Origin: Panax quinquefolius
Lineage: Eukaryota; Streptophyta; Magnoliopsida; Apiales; Araliaceae
Assembly (NCBI GenBank): GCA_020205615.1
Contig: CM035160.1
Span: forward strand, 150,021,991 to 150,085,990
Length of the DNA: 64,000 nt
Direction of reading: 5' to 3'
Made by a program: the position numbers and the translations under genes. Under the pieces are notes generated by a model that was given only the letters and a program-made list of their open reading frames with translations, had not been told where the DNA came from and did not search any database. This document shows, piece after piece, positions 1 to 11,112 of this stretch; position 1 is the first letter of the stretch; each line of letters opens with the position of its first letter.

Positions 1-162
1 AGTGTAGATATTGTCTAGATGACAATATTTGTATTAAAACTCACAGCATATGTTTTGTCATATTTTACACGACTGTTGTATAATTAGTTTGTATTTGTAT
101 TCAGTACCATGTATCTGGCGACCCAAGATCGGTGATGTATACCTATTTTTGGGGGCGTCACA
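1..162 (+). mobile_element. 3' end of a gypsy LTR (truncated by window edge)
   Basis: The window opens inside the last 160 bases of a family-A LTR. It carries the shared tail: the split interval around TGTCTAGATGACAATATT, the tract near GTCATATTTTACACGAC, then GTATACCTATTTTTGGGGG and the terminal GTCACA. No primer-binding site follows, so this is the outer end of a 3' LTR or a solo LTR. The rest lies left of the window. Confidence 0.8.
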
Positions 163-590
163 AAGTTCGTGTTGATTAAAGTTGAATTTGATAGTTCCAT
201 TGTGTTGGAATTATTTGTGTTAGTAGAAATCGATATTTATTTCGATAATAATTAATGTCTTGAGATTATATTGTTCAATCGGGTATTCAGGGCACTTTTC
301 GTGTCGGAGTACTATTCACGAGTTACTATTCATGAGTTACTATTTACGAGTTACTATTGAGTCACATTCACTTACTATTAGGGGAGTTGGTGCAAGATTG
401 ATGATACTTGCATGACTAAGTTAAAAATGGAGGTATAGATAGAGGTACTATGCTGTAATTAAATTTTTACATGTTTAGAACTATTGAGTCACATGATTTA
501 CTATTAGGGGAGGTGGTGCAAGTTTGATAATACTTGGATGACTAAAGTAAAAATGAAAGAAAAGTTAGAGGTATTGTACTGTAATATTTC
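163..590 (+). repeat. U3-like stretch with two tandem repeats
   Basis: No coding potential is seen. It holds a 14-bp minisatellite at about 310-358 (unit close to ACTATTCACGAGTT, about 3.5 copies). A 127-bp imperfect tandem duplication follows, with units starting at 353 and 480, each opening ACTATTGAGTCACA. It lies directly upstream of an LTR TATA box, so it may be the U3 of a divergent LTR subfamily. That is an inference, because no canonical LTR start is visible on its left. Confidence 0.5.
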
Positions 591-628
591 GAGCCCCAAA
601 ACGCGCAATTATTGAAACTATATTTTCC

Positions 629-640
629 TATAAATAGAAG
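629..640 (+). promoter_or_regulatory. LTR TATA box
   Basis: CCTATAAATAGAAGCTCATT is the core promoter shared by all family-A LTRs here. It is followed by a GAGA-rich leader. This copy is at the head of the mosaic LTR. Confidence 0.6.
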
Positions 641-1624
641 CTCATTCTTCCTTCGTTTCTCACCAATTCACTAAAGCTATAGAGCAATTATTATAGAGAG
701 AAATTATAGAGAGAAAGAAAAAGAGAAGTCTGCTACCTCTCCACTCTAGTATCCAGCTTTATTCTAAGGTAAGGGGTATTATTCTTTCGTATTCATGAAG
801 AGAATTAATTCTTTCAATACTCGTAAGAGTTGTTATTCCATTCTTTGTTATTCTGTTAGAATAACCTGTTTATGCGAAGTACCGCATACATGGTGAAATT
901 CTTCTATTATTCCGTTCTTTATTATTACATTTAATATTCTCGCATGTGCGCTTACGCCTTTAACTCGGGTTCCATTATTTATTATTCGTTGGAATATTAC
1001 GTCTGCATGCGTTTTACGTGGGACCTAGTTCCGATTCTTTATTATTTTGTTGGATATATCACATGCATGCGTTTTTACTTGGGACCGGTTTCTTCTTTAT
1101 TATTTTGTTGGAATATCTTGTTACAATGCGTTTACGTCGGACTGGTTTAAATTTTATTATTCTCATTGGGAATAACTTGTATGCATGCGGTCTCTATCGC
1201 ATGCATGGTGAATCCTTCTGTTATTCCATTCTTTATTATTATGTTGGAATAAACTGTCTATGTGGATTACCACATGTATGGTGAATGATCCTTCTTATTC
1301 ATTCCTTATTAAATTGTGAAAATGATCTTTTTACGTGGATTACCGCATGGTGGCGAAAATCCATTCATAGCTTCATATATTCTCTTATACTCGGTTGGTT
1401 AAAGCTTTGACTTCTATACTCCATGAAATTAGTAGAATATCCTTGATATTTGCGCTTCATCCAGTATCTTTTCATGGAAATATTCTTCTGAGCATTCTTG
1501 AATTTTACTCTACAAAGAAGTATCATGATGACAATTTGGACATTATTGAGTTCAGGATAAATTAACTTATAAGTCTTTAAAATTTATTCTTGAACTTGTT
1601 TTATTGAATTATTATGTCATTGTC

Positions 1625-2660
1625 ATGAGGAGTTATGCTGATTATTATGTGAAAACATGAAAGTTTCTTAGAAACCACAAAGAGTTGAAAATCAAATTTT
1701 TGTGAAAATGGAACATGAAATTCAATTGACCATATGTCCTATTATATTTCGAATTTTTGAGTGTGGTCAAGTCCTAGAGTTAGATCTATGAGTTTACTAA
1801 CTTATCCAAGTGAAATCACTAGAAAATGTGTTGTAGATTTTCGTGTAGACTGTTTTTAGCATAGAGTTAAAAGCTGGAAATGCTTAAAAAGCTACTGCCC
1901 ATAATTTTGTAAGGGCTGTTTCGGACACTTAATTTGTGAGAAAAATTCCGGCCTTTTGGGACATTAAAGTATACGGTATAAGGTACCTCCTGTCCAAAAA
2001 TGAGCTCATTCCGACTTAAAATGAGCAAGTTATGACCATTTCAATATTTAGATTTTTTTTGACGAAAAACGCCATAACCGGAGTTCTATAACTCCGATGA
2101 CCATGAAATTTAAATTGGAAGCTCACATTAACATGTGTAAGATCCTGCCAAGATTTGGGAATTTCTGAAATTAAACTTGAGGTAGCTAATTTCTTAAGGA
2201 ATTAATTAGAAATTGATTTTTGAAAAATAGTAAATAAATTTTAAAATTTCCGAGAAAAATATATGTTCAATATGGGACTATATTCTGCTAAATTCCTGAA
2301 AAGAAATATTTTTGGGACTGATTTGGTATTTTTTATGAAAATAGTTTAGTTACGAACATATGAATTAAATATGTTATGTGAAGTAACAAAGTTAGAAAAT
2401 AGGATTTTATGGCTTGGGAATCCTATATAGGGTATATGCATATTTTTGATAAGGGATTTGATCATTGGTGATGAAATCTTATTAGTATGACATTTTTGAA
2501 TGATTAAATGCATTATCGATAAAGTGTAAACAATTGAAATAAATTGTTTATAAGTTTAAAAAGTGATTAAAATATTGTTATAATATTAACAATATTAGAT
2601 TATGAGTTTATTAAATGATTGATAATATTTAGATAAATTTAAAGTCTTTAATATTTATCC
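1625..2660 (+). repeat. Module B, copy 1 (about 1.04 kb)
   Basis: A block without ORFs that recurs at 11113-12170 and from 63391 to the window end. Landmarks are GTGAAAACATGAAAGTTTCT, GGCCTTTTGGGACAT, CTCCTGTCCAAAAATGAGCT and TAACATGTGTAAG. Here it interrupts an LTR between two similar stretches (TTGAATTATTATGTCATTGT and ATGCTTATATCATTGTCATC). Its similarity in plan to the U3 of E2 (41040-41400, with AACATGTACAAAGTGCTG) suggests it was once U3 sequence of another subfamily. Confidence 0.65.
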
Positions 2661-3485
2661 TTGTTTTAGTTTGATTAATGCTTATATCATTGTCATCATC
2701 CTCATGCTTATATGGTGATGAAAGATATCTTTGGCTAATGTGCGAAGATGGACTGTTGTTTATTGAATTATATATCTTTGACTTACGTGCTAAGATGGAT
2801 TGTTGATTATTGGTTTTAGGGTTGTATATCTTTGGCTTACGTGCAGAGATGAACTTAATATAATTATGACCAGGGATTATTCGGTATAGTCATGACCATT
2901 GATGATTTAAAGAATATCCTTGGCCCGTAGTACAGGGATGATTCGATGATGTGGTTTATTTATTAAGTTGAGTCTCAACGATAAAAATTGATGAAAACAT
3001 TTTAAATCATAGACGATAGTATATTTTATTATCTACTTGACTTTTCTAATGGATTGCTTGTTCCGCTGCAATTAAACTTGATGACTTTTATATTTTATCA
3101 GTTTAACATTGTTGAAGACTAATGATAAATTATTTTATATTATCTTAGTCATAATATTTTTTACTAGGCTAGTTGAGCTCACCCTTTCTTTCACTGTTTT
3201 TTTCAGAAAATAAGAACGTAGCCGGGACTAGTCAAGGAACGAAGTGATGGTCCTAGATGGTGTATTAGTAGTTCTCACTATTCTGTAAAATAGTGTGATA
3301 ATAAATGTAATGAGGACTCTATTTGAGAGTGGATATTGTCTAGAAGGCAATATTCCTGTTTAAACTCTCAGTTATGTTTTGTCGTATTTTACACGACAGT
3401 TGTATAATTAAGTTTTTATTTGTATTTTGTTCCATGTATTTGGCGACTCAAGATGGGTGATGTATACCTATTTTGGGGCGCCATA

Positions 3486-3898
3486 ATCATGTAGCAATAA
3501 TTGAACAAAAATTAGTGACTTCTCACATAAGCATGATAATCAATATCATAGGTGCTACTTATGCAACCCACGGATATTCTTACTTTTACTCTTCGAGTAG
3601 TTCAACAAAGATAATAGCTGTGAAAACTTCCGTCGTTATTTTCATAAAAATATTTTTGTCATTTTTCAATCGACAATAATTTCATTATGGGTCCACTAAT
3701 GATTGTCTTGGTCGCATTTAATATTCTCCTACACAAAGAATATTCCCCGACCAATCGAATATAATATAACAACTTACATACTTTGCAAAATTTATAAATA
3801 TTACCCACAACTATAACATTATATTAAATCCACACCATAATTCAAAAAAAAAAATTCGAGAAATTTAAATCTTTATTCGTAAAATTTGGGATTTTACA
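3486..3898 (-). mobile_element. 5' end of a gypsy LTR, reverse fragment
   Basis: The minus strand reads TGTAAAATCCCAAATTTTAC from 3898, then the usual U3 start with GTTATAGTTGTGGGTAATAT and TTTATAAATTTTGCAAAGTA. It stops abruptly at the end of the forward LTR at 3485. Only about 415 bp of the LTR remain. The ORF in this segment is not coding. Confidence 0.75.
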
Positions 3899-4052
3899 AT
3901 AGCATTAGTAGTCCTCACTATTCTGTTAAATAGTGTGACAATAAATGTAATGAGAACTTATTGAGTGTGAATATTGTCTAGATGATAATATTCTTATTAA
4001 AACTCTTAGATTATGTTATGTCGTATTTTATACGACTGTTGTATAATTAAGT
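3899..4052 (+). mobile_element. Outer gypsy LTR 3' portion, left piece
   Basis: This forward LTR tail (GCATTAGTAGTCCTCACTAT onward) is split by E1 at GTATAATTAAGT. Its continuation is at 15389-15460. It is the landing site of E1 and therefore older than E1. Confidence 0.75.
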
Positions 4053-4575
4053 TGTGAGACCCCAGATTTTATCAATAAAGATTTAAATTTTGTCGAAATA
4101 ATTTTTTAATATTATGGTGTGAATTTGAGATAATATTATAGTTGTGGGTAGTATTTATAAATTTTGCAAAGTATGCAAGTGGTTATATTATATTCGATTG
4201 GCTCTGGGAATATTCTTGGGTTTAGCAAGGAATATTCGCATAACTACCAATCATCAGTGGACCCCACAATGTAATTATCATTTGATCGAGAAAACGACAA
4301 AAAATATTTTATCTGAAATAACGATTTAAGTTTTACTGTGGATACCGCTGAACTACTCTGGTAGTAGTAAAAGTACAAGAATACGGTGGTCGCATAAGAA
4401 GCACACCTGTGATTGATTATCGATGCTTATGAGAAGTCACCCGCTTTGATTCCATTATCACGATTAATAATATGAATTATTATAGCGATAATGACGCTTT
4501 TGTTTTATTCGTAATATTAACGTAATAAAATGAAACATCTTTTATATAAAATGTAATACTTTATTAAAGTTATTC

Positions 4576-7020
4576 ATGAGACCCCAGATTTTATCAATAA
4601 AGATTTAAATTTTGTTGAAATAATTTTTTAATATTATGGTGTGAATCAAGATAATATTATAGTTGTGGGTAGTATTTATAAATTTTGCAAAGTATGCAAG
4701 TGGTTATATTATATTCGATTGGTCTGGGAATATTCGGTTTAGCAGGAATATTCGCATAACTACTCAATAATTGGTGGACCCCATTAATGTAATTATTATT
4801 CATTCGGATTGAGAAAACGACAAAAATATTTTATTGAAATAACGGCGGAAGTTTTACCGTTGATAATTGTTGAACTACTCGGTAGTAAAAGTACAAGAAT
4901 CGTGTGGTTGATAAGAAGCACATGGTATTGATTATCGATGCTTATGTGAGAAGTCACCGGTTTGATTCCATTATTGTCGATTAATAATATGAAATTATTA
5001 TAATGATAATGACGTTTTGTTTTATTATTATTATTAACGTAATAAAAGCGTAAACATCTTTTATATAAAATAGAATACTTTATTAAAGTTATTCTATAAA
5101 TAGAATATATTATATTTTATTATGCATAGTGTTGCATATAGTGTTTTGCATAAGTGTGTTGATATAGTATTGCATAGTGTTTTGCATAGTAAAATGTTTT
5201 TATATAAATAGAATATATTATATTTTATTTAAAAGATTTTTCTTTAAATATGGACCGCCGATTAAAGTAAATCAATCTGGACTGCTCATGGATTGAAGTT
5301 CTTATGCATTCCATTTTCCTATAAATAAGCTCATTCCTTCATTATTTTTCTTTAATTCATTGAAACTCTAGAGAGAGAAATTATGTAGAAGGTTTATAGA
5401 GAAAATTATAGAAAGAAGAAAGAGTATTCTCGCTACTTCACTACTTCTATATTCAGTTCTTTTTTTACAGTAAGGGTGTTATTATTCTTCTTGAAGAGAA
5501 CTTCATTATTCCATTCATTATCATTCCATTGGAATAACCGTAAAAGTGGTATACCCTATACATAACTCAGATATGCCAGATACCCTATACTTGGTGAAAT
5601 CCTTATGTTATTCCATCGCTTATTATTCTCATTGGAATAACTCAGATACGTGAGTTTACCCTATACTTGGTGACATTCTTCTATTATTACTGTTGGAACA
5701 TCCATGCATGTGTGTTTTACACCGGACTGGTTTGCTTTTTATTATTCTCGTTGGAACATCCATGTCATCGTGTTTTTACAGGACTGGTTAAAATCTTTAT
5801 CATTACATTTGAATATCCTATCGTGTGTTTTACAAGGATCCGGGTTCCATCTTTATTATTCTGTTGGAACATCCCGCTGGTGTGAATTTCACGACTGGTT
5901 CCGTTATTATTATTCATTGGAATAACTCGTCATGCCAAGTATCGCATGCATGGTGATTTCTTTTGTTATTCCATTCTTTATTATACCCGGTTGGTTAAAA
6001 CTTTGACTTCTATACTCCATGAAATTAGTAGAATATCCTCGATATTTGCGTTTCATCCAAAGATTTTTTCATGGAAATATTCTTCCGATCATTCTTGAAT
6101 TTTACTCTACAAAGCAAAGATCATGTTGAGTTTGGACGTTAAAATTCTCGGATAAAATAATTCTTGAACTTGTTTTATTGAATTCTTATATCATTGTCAT
6201 CATCCTCATTTTATATTTTTTTAAAGTCATACGTGGCACTGTAGAGCATGGATGGACTTGGTATGATTATGACCGAGTGGATTATTCGGTGTAATCATGA
6301 CCGTAATGTTACAAATGATGTGGTAAAAAAATCCTCGATGGTAGTAGTGCATTGATGGATGATTGTTGGCATGATCATGACCATTAATGAATACACAACT
6401 ATTCTCGTCAGTAGTGCGGTGAATAATTGTGATCGTGATACTAAAGAATATCCTTGGTCAGTAGTGCGGGGGTGATTCGATGATGTGGATTATTTATTAA
6501 AATTCGAGTCTCAAATTTATAATGATGATGAAAAACCTTTTAAAATCATAAAAGATAGTAGATTTTATTTTCTACTGACTCTTTTAATGGATCGATATTC
6601 CACCGCAGCTTAAACCGGTTTGTACATTGTATTTTATCGGTTTAACATGTTGAAGGCTAATGATAATTTATTCGCATTATCTTAGTCATAATATTTCTTC
6701 TTGGGCTAGTTGAGCTCACCCTTTCTTTCACCGTTTCTTCTTGAAATGAGAACATATTTGGGGACAGTCGGGGAACGAAGTAATGGTCCAGAGGATAGCA
6801 TTAATAGTCCTCACTATTACGTGAAATAAGTGTGATAATAGTTGTAATGAGGACTCCTTTTGAGTTTGTATAATATCTAGTAGACAATATTTGTATTCAA
6901 ACTCATAGTTTATGTCGTATTGTACACGACAGTTATATTAGTAAGTTGTATTTGAATTTATGTACCATGTAAGTGGCGACTCAAGATGGGTGACGTATAC
7001 CTAATTTTGGGGGCGTCTCA
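4576..7020 (+). mobile_element. Solo LTR S1 nested in the E1 5' LTR
   Basis: This 2.44-kb family-A LTR begins ATGAGACCCC (first two bases altered from TGTGAGACCCC) and ends GGGGGCGTCTCA. TATTC occurs on both sides (4571-4575 and 7021-7025) and only once in the homologous 3' LTR of E1 near 13498, so it is the target duplication. No internal region is present. It inserted after, or into one LTR of, E1. Confidence 0.85.
5320..5327 (+). promoter_or_regulatory. TATA box of solo LTR S1
   Basis: TATAAATA in the context TTTTCCTATAAATAAGCTC, with the GAGA-rich leader downstream. Confidence 0.55.
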
Positions 7021-7232
7021 TATTCTATAAATAGAATATATTATATTTTATTATGCATAGTGTTGCATAGTGTTTTGCATAGTGTTGCATAGTATTTGCA
7101 TAGTAAAATGTTTTTATATAAATAGAATATATGATATTTTATTTAAAAGATTTTGCTTTAAATATGGACCGTCAGATTAAAGTAAATCAATCTGGACCGT
7201 TCATGGATTAATTACTATGCATTCTATTTTCC

Positions 7233-7240
7233 TATAAATA
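7233..7240 (+). promoter_or_regulatory. TATA box of E1 5' LTR
   Basis: TATAAATA within CCTATAAATAGAAGCTCATT. A GA-rich leader (about 7290-7345) follows. Confidence 0.6.
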
Positions 7241-8906
7241 GAAGCTCATTTCCTTCATTATTTTCTTACGAATTCAATTTGAAACTCTGAGAGAGAAATT
7301 ATAGAGAGAAACTATAGAGAGAAAATCTATAGAGAGAAAGAAGAAGAGTATTACGGTACTTCACTACTTTGATATCCAATGTCTTTTACGGTAGTGGGTG
7401 TTATTCTTTCTTATTCATGAAGAGAACTTCATTATTCCATTCATTATTATTACATTGGAATAACTTTGTAAAAGTGGTATACCCTATACATAACTTCAGA
7501 TATGCAAAGATACCCTATACTTGGTGAAATCCTTATGTTATTCCATTCTTATTTATTACATTGGAATAACTCAGATAATGTGAATCCCCTATACTTGGTG
7601 ATCTTCTTCATTATTCCATTCTTTATTATTCATTTGGAATATCACATGCGTGTGTTTTTTACTGGGACCGGGTTCCATTGTTTATTATTCCGCATTTATT
7701 ATTACATTGGAATATCACATGCGTGTGTTTTACACCGGGATTCGGGTTCCATTGTTTATTATTCAACATTTATTATTCATTGGATCATCCTTGGCGATTG
7801 TGAATTTTCACGACTGGTTCCGTTATTATTATTCATTGGAATAACTCACATACATCATGGCAACCGCATGCATGGTGATTTCTTTTGTTATTCCATTCTT
7901 TATTATACCCAGTTGGTTAAAACTTTGACTTCTATACTCCATGAAATTAGTAGAATATCCTTGATATTTGCGTTTCATCCGAGATCTTTCATGGAAATAT
8001 TCTTGATCATTCTTGAATTTTACTCTCAAAAAAAGATATCTTGTTGACAATTTGGGACGTTATTAATTCACGGATAAAATAATTCTTGAACTTGTTTTAT
8101 TGAATTATTATGTCATCATCATCATCCTCATGATATATTATGTTATCTTTTGGCTTACGTGCATAGATTAACTTAGTATGATTATGACCAGGGATCATTC
8201 GGAATAATCATGGCTTGTTATAAATGATGTGATAAAAGTCCTCAGTGGCCTGTAATGCAGTGATGGATAGTTTTTGGTATGATTATGACCAGGGGTGATT
8301 CGGTATAGTCATGACCATTGATAATTTGATGAAAATCCTTGACCAGTGAGTAGTGCGGGGATGATTAGATATTGTGGTTTATTCATTAAACTGAGTCTTA
8401 ATGATAAAAATTTATGAAAACCTTTTAAAACCTAAAAGATAGTAGACTTTATTTTCTACTTGACTCTTTTAATGGATTGCATATTCCACTGCAGTTAAAC
8501 TGGTTGTCTATTGTATTTTATCAGTTTAACACTGTTGAAGGCTAATGATAATTTATTCTGCATTATCTTAGTCATAATATTTCTTACTGGGCTAGTTGAG
8601 CTCACCCTTTCTTTCACCTTGTTTCTGTGAAATGAGAACATATTTGGGACGAAGTGGGAAAGGAGTAATGGTCGAGAGGATAGCATTAGTAGTCCTCACT
8701 ATTCGTGAAATAGTGTGATAATAGTTGTAATGAGGACTCCTTTTGAGTTTGTATAATATCTAGTAGACAATATTTGTATTCAAACTCACGGTTTATGTCG
8801 TATTATGTACACCAACAGTTATATTAGTAAGTTGTATTTGAATTTATGTACCATGTAAGTGGCGACCCAAGATGGGTGGCGTATACCTAATTTTGGGGGC
8901 CACGGT

Positions 8907-8918
8907 TGGTATCGAGCT
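8907..8918 (+). promoter_or_regulatory. E1 primer-binding site (tRNA-iMet)
   Basis: TGGTATCGAGCT, two bases after the LTR end. The intact form in E2 is TGGTATCAGAGCT, complementary to the 3' end of plant initiator-Met tRNA. Here one base is lost at CAG. Confidence 0.75.
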
Positions 8919-9090
8919 TAGGGATATGATCCCACGGCTAAGATGTGAGATAAGAACTAGGAGGGAGAGGCGGAAATTCCTTTGCTAGTATGACCTACCT
9001 AAGTTTATTTGGTATTTAATTGGTCGATTGATTGTATAGGGATAATATGTGACATGTTAATTAACCCTTGTTTTGTGGCGGTATTTGAAA

Positions 9091-10260
9091 ATGGCATCCA
9101 GAAAATGTTGAGATAAAGAATGGAGCACATGAGACCGTTGAGTCTCCACTGCAGATCAATAATCAAGATAATGTGCGACGGGATGGCGATAATCCTCCGT
9201 AAACAACAACACCGATCAAATGACGAACGACTGATGACGTTTAGGAGTTTTTAGAATTCATGCAACATCGAGACGAAGTCACTCCCTCGCTCATAAAGCG
9301 AGTGAAAATAATGGCAACCCACGGTCGGTCACCGCTTAAGCGATTCAAGGAGCTGGGACCACCGGATTTTTGGGAAAGCAGAACCACTTAAAAGCAAGAG
9401 ACGTGGTTAAAGCAGATCACCAAGATATTTGATGTCTTGGGATGCTCGGAAGGAGCAAATGGTTCCATTTGCCACCTTTATGTTGCGTGAAGAAGCGTGA
9501 TTCTTGGTGGGAATCAGAAAGCGTACCTGCATCGACATACTCAAGATGTCTTGGGAGAAGTTCCAAGAGTTGTTCAACGACAAGTATTTTCCGAAAGTAT
9601 TCGTCACATGAAGGAGGTGGAGTTTATCAGTCGAGCAAAATAATATGACCGTGTCACAAAGATGAGGCTAAGTTTGCCGAAGTTATCTCGGTTTGCATCC
9701 CATTTGGTCGATAATGAGGAAGCGAATGACGCGAATGTTTTTAAGAGGTTTGAAACCCGATATACGTCAATACCTAATTTCTCATAAACTTTGTTTGTAT
9801 TCGGATATTATGAATAGGGCTCGATTATTGGGTAGCGATAATGAGTCAAGACAACCAAAAGGTAACGACCAATAACACAATAATAATCATACAATTGGTG
9901 GCAAGCCGCCATCTGAACAACGATAACCATCGTGGGGAAATTATCATTTCGGTGGTAACCATGGCCAAGATAATAGGAATGGAAATTTCAAGAAGAGGAA
10001 ATTCAACAATGATGGAAAGACGTCAGCACCAACAACCGTTGTTAAGGAAGGAGAACGACCACCTATCATATGTTTTAAATGCGGAGGGGAGGGACATATC
10101 AGTCCAAACTGCACGATGTCATCTAAAGCATGTTATAATTATGGAAAAGAAGGTCACTTAGCCCGATTTTGTCGTTCACCGAAGACAAGTTTAGCTAGGA
10201 TGGAGGCACCAAAGACCGTTACAGAAAAGTCAAAATCGGTAGTGTAAGGGAGAGCGTTTT
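9091..10260 (+). pseudogene. E1 gag remnant with two zinc knuckles
   Basis: The start ATG at 9091 matches the gag starts at 27174 (E4) and 42882 (E2). Scattered frames show the gag core: a GLKPDIRQYLISHKLCLYSD-like stretch near 9750-9815 and a nucleic-acid-binding tail near 10065-10175. The tail reads CFKCGGEGHISPNC, an intact CCHC knuckle, then CYNYGKEGHLARFC, in which the second Cys is Tyr. Several frameshifts and stops prevent a full protein. Gag would coat RNA in the particle. This copy is dead as it stands, apart from possible sequencing errors at repeat sites. Confidence 0.75.
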
Positions 10261-10307
10261 TCGTAACTTCTCAAAAAGCGAGTAACCCGAACGAAGTTAA
10301 CACGAGT

Positions 10308-10640
10308 TAGTTAATTATAAATTACGAAGTCTATACCTTATAAGATACCGGTTCTACCCATTATTTTATCTCTCTTGCTTGCGTTCAACGTTTAAATTCG
10401 ACTCCGGAGAAGTCAGACTTTGACTTATTGGTTGAAACTTCGTTAGTAGGAGCCTTTGTTACCTCTACTGTTTATTAATCTTGTTGTTTCAAATAAACAC
10501 TTTCACGTTACATGTCGATCTTATCTCTTTGAAAATACTTGCCTTTGAGGTAATTTTTGAAAACGATTGATTAACTACTCATTATTCTTTTTGTAAGGTT
10601 GTTAGCTTTCATATTCCTAACCAACTTTGTTATCTGAATT
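10308..10640 (+). pseudogene. E1 protease remnant
   Basis: The active-site motif DTGSTH of a retroviral-type aspartic protease is visible at 10344-10361. It is followed by a degraded stretch matching the protease-RT linker of E4 (28450-28740). Frames are broken throughout, and no reverse transcriptase follows. Confidence 0.65.
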
Positions 10641-11112
10641 CAAAGTAACCAAACCCTAAAGTTAATCATCGTTATATCAAGCCAAAAGTAAAGAGCCCCG
10701 ATCCTTTCGTTGTTGACTTCCTTGTGTGGAATGCAAAGCGGACTTTCTTCAGAGGCGACGTCGTGGATGAAGATGGCAAGTTGATAGGTATCATTGTGAG
10801 GTCTTATCTGGTTAAGGGATAAAAGTCACAGTTGGTATTAATGTGACGTACTTATCCAAGTCTTAGACGAGAGTAATGTGATTTTGAATGATATTTCTAT
10901 CATTAATAAATTTCTTGGCGTATTCTTGAAGACTTCCTAGCCTACCCTAGAACACAGAAATTGAATTTTGTATTGACCTCAAAGAAAAAACCCATTTCTT
11001 AAACCCTCAAATATTTCTTCAACTAAAAGGATGCATTTACGAGGATTATGATGAAAGTCATGATAAAAGCATTGGACTAATGAAAATCATGGGTATATGA
11101 AGTATTAGTAAG
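10641..11112 (+). other. E1 chimeric segment replacing most of pol
   Basis: The first part tracks the pol linker. About 160 bp starting GTAAAGAGCCCCGATCC and including GGCGACGTCGTGGATGAAG have no match in E4 or E2 but recur in E3 (about 62955-63125). A short pol-like piece (GATATTTCTATCATTAATAA onward) then leads to module B. No ORF of note is present. The shared insert shows E1 and E3 descend from one rearranged ancestor. Confidence 0.6.

Larger units (their letters stand above)
591..3485 (+). mobile_element. Mosaic gypsy LTR, forward
   Basis: From the TATA box at about 629 this follows the family-A LTR plan: GA-rich leader, splice-donor-like AAGGTAAGGGG near 770, the ATTCCA/TGGAAT hairpin array (about 840-1380), the GTAGTGC hairpin array (about 2700-2960), a pyrimidine tract ending TTTTTTTCAG near 3207, and the end motif GTATACCTATTTTGGGGCG. 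It is interrupted by module B (1625-2660). The last bases (GGGGCGCCATA) differ from the usual GGGGGCGTCACA. Either it is a solo LTR or its internal part is lost. Confidence 0.7.
4053..8904 (+). repeat. E1 5' LTR, split by a nested LTR
   Basis: The pieces are 4053-4575 and 7021-8904. It starts TGTGAGACCCC and ends GGGGGCCACG, a damaged form of GGGGGCGTCACA. Homology with the 3' LTR runs straight across the nested copy. Confidence 0.85.

Noticed and set aside
310..600. CRISPR-like spacing of short repeats
   Set aside because: This is plant nuclear DNA. The repeats are contiguous or degenerate and lack uniform spacers.
7502..8047. 181-codon ORF rich in Phe, Ile and Tyr
   Set aside because: It lies in the ATTCCA/TGGAAT hairpin array of an LTR. 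Similar ORFs occur in each copy in different frames, so it reflects AT-rich repeats.
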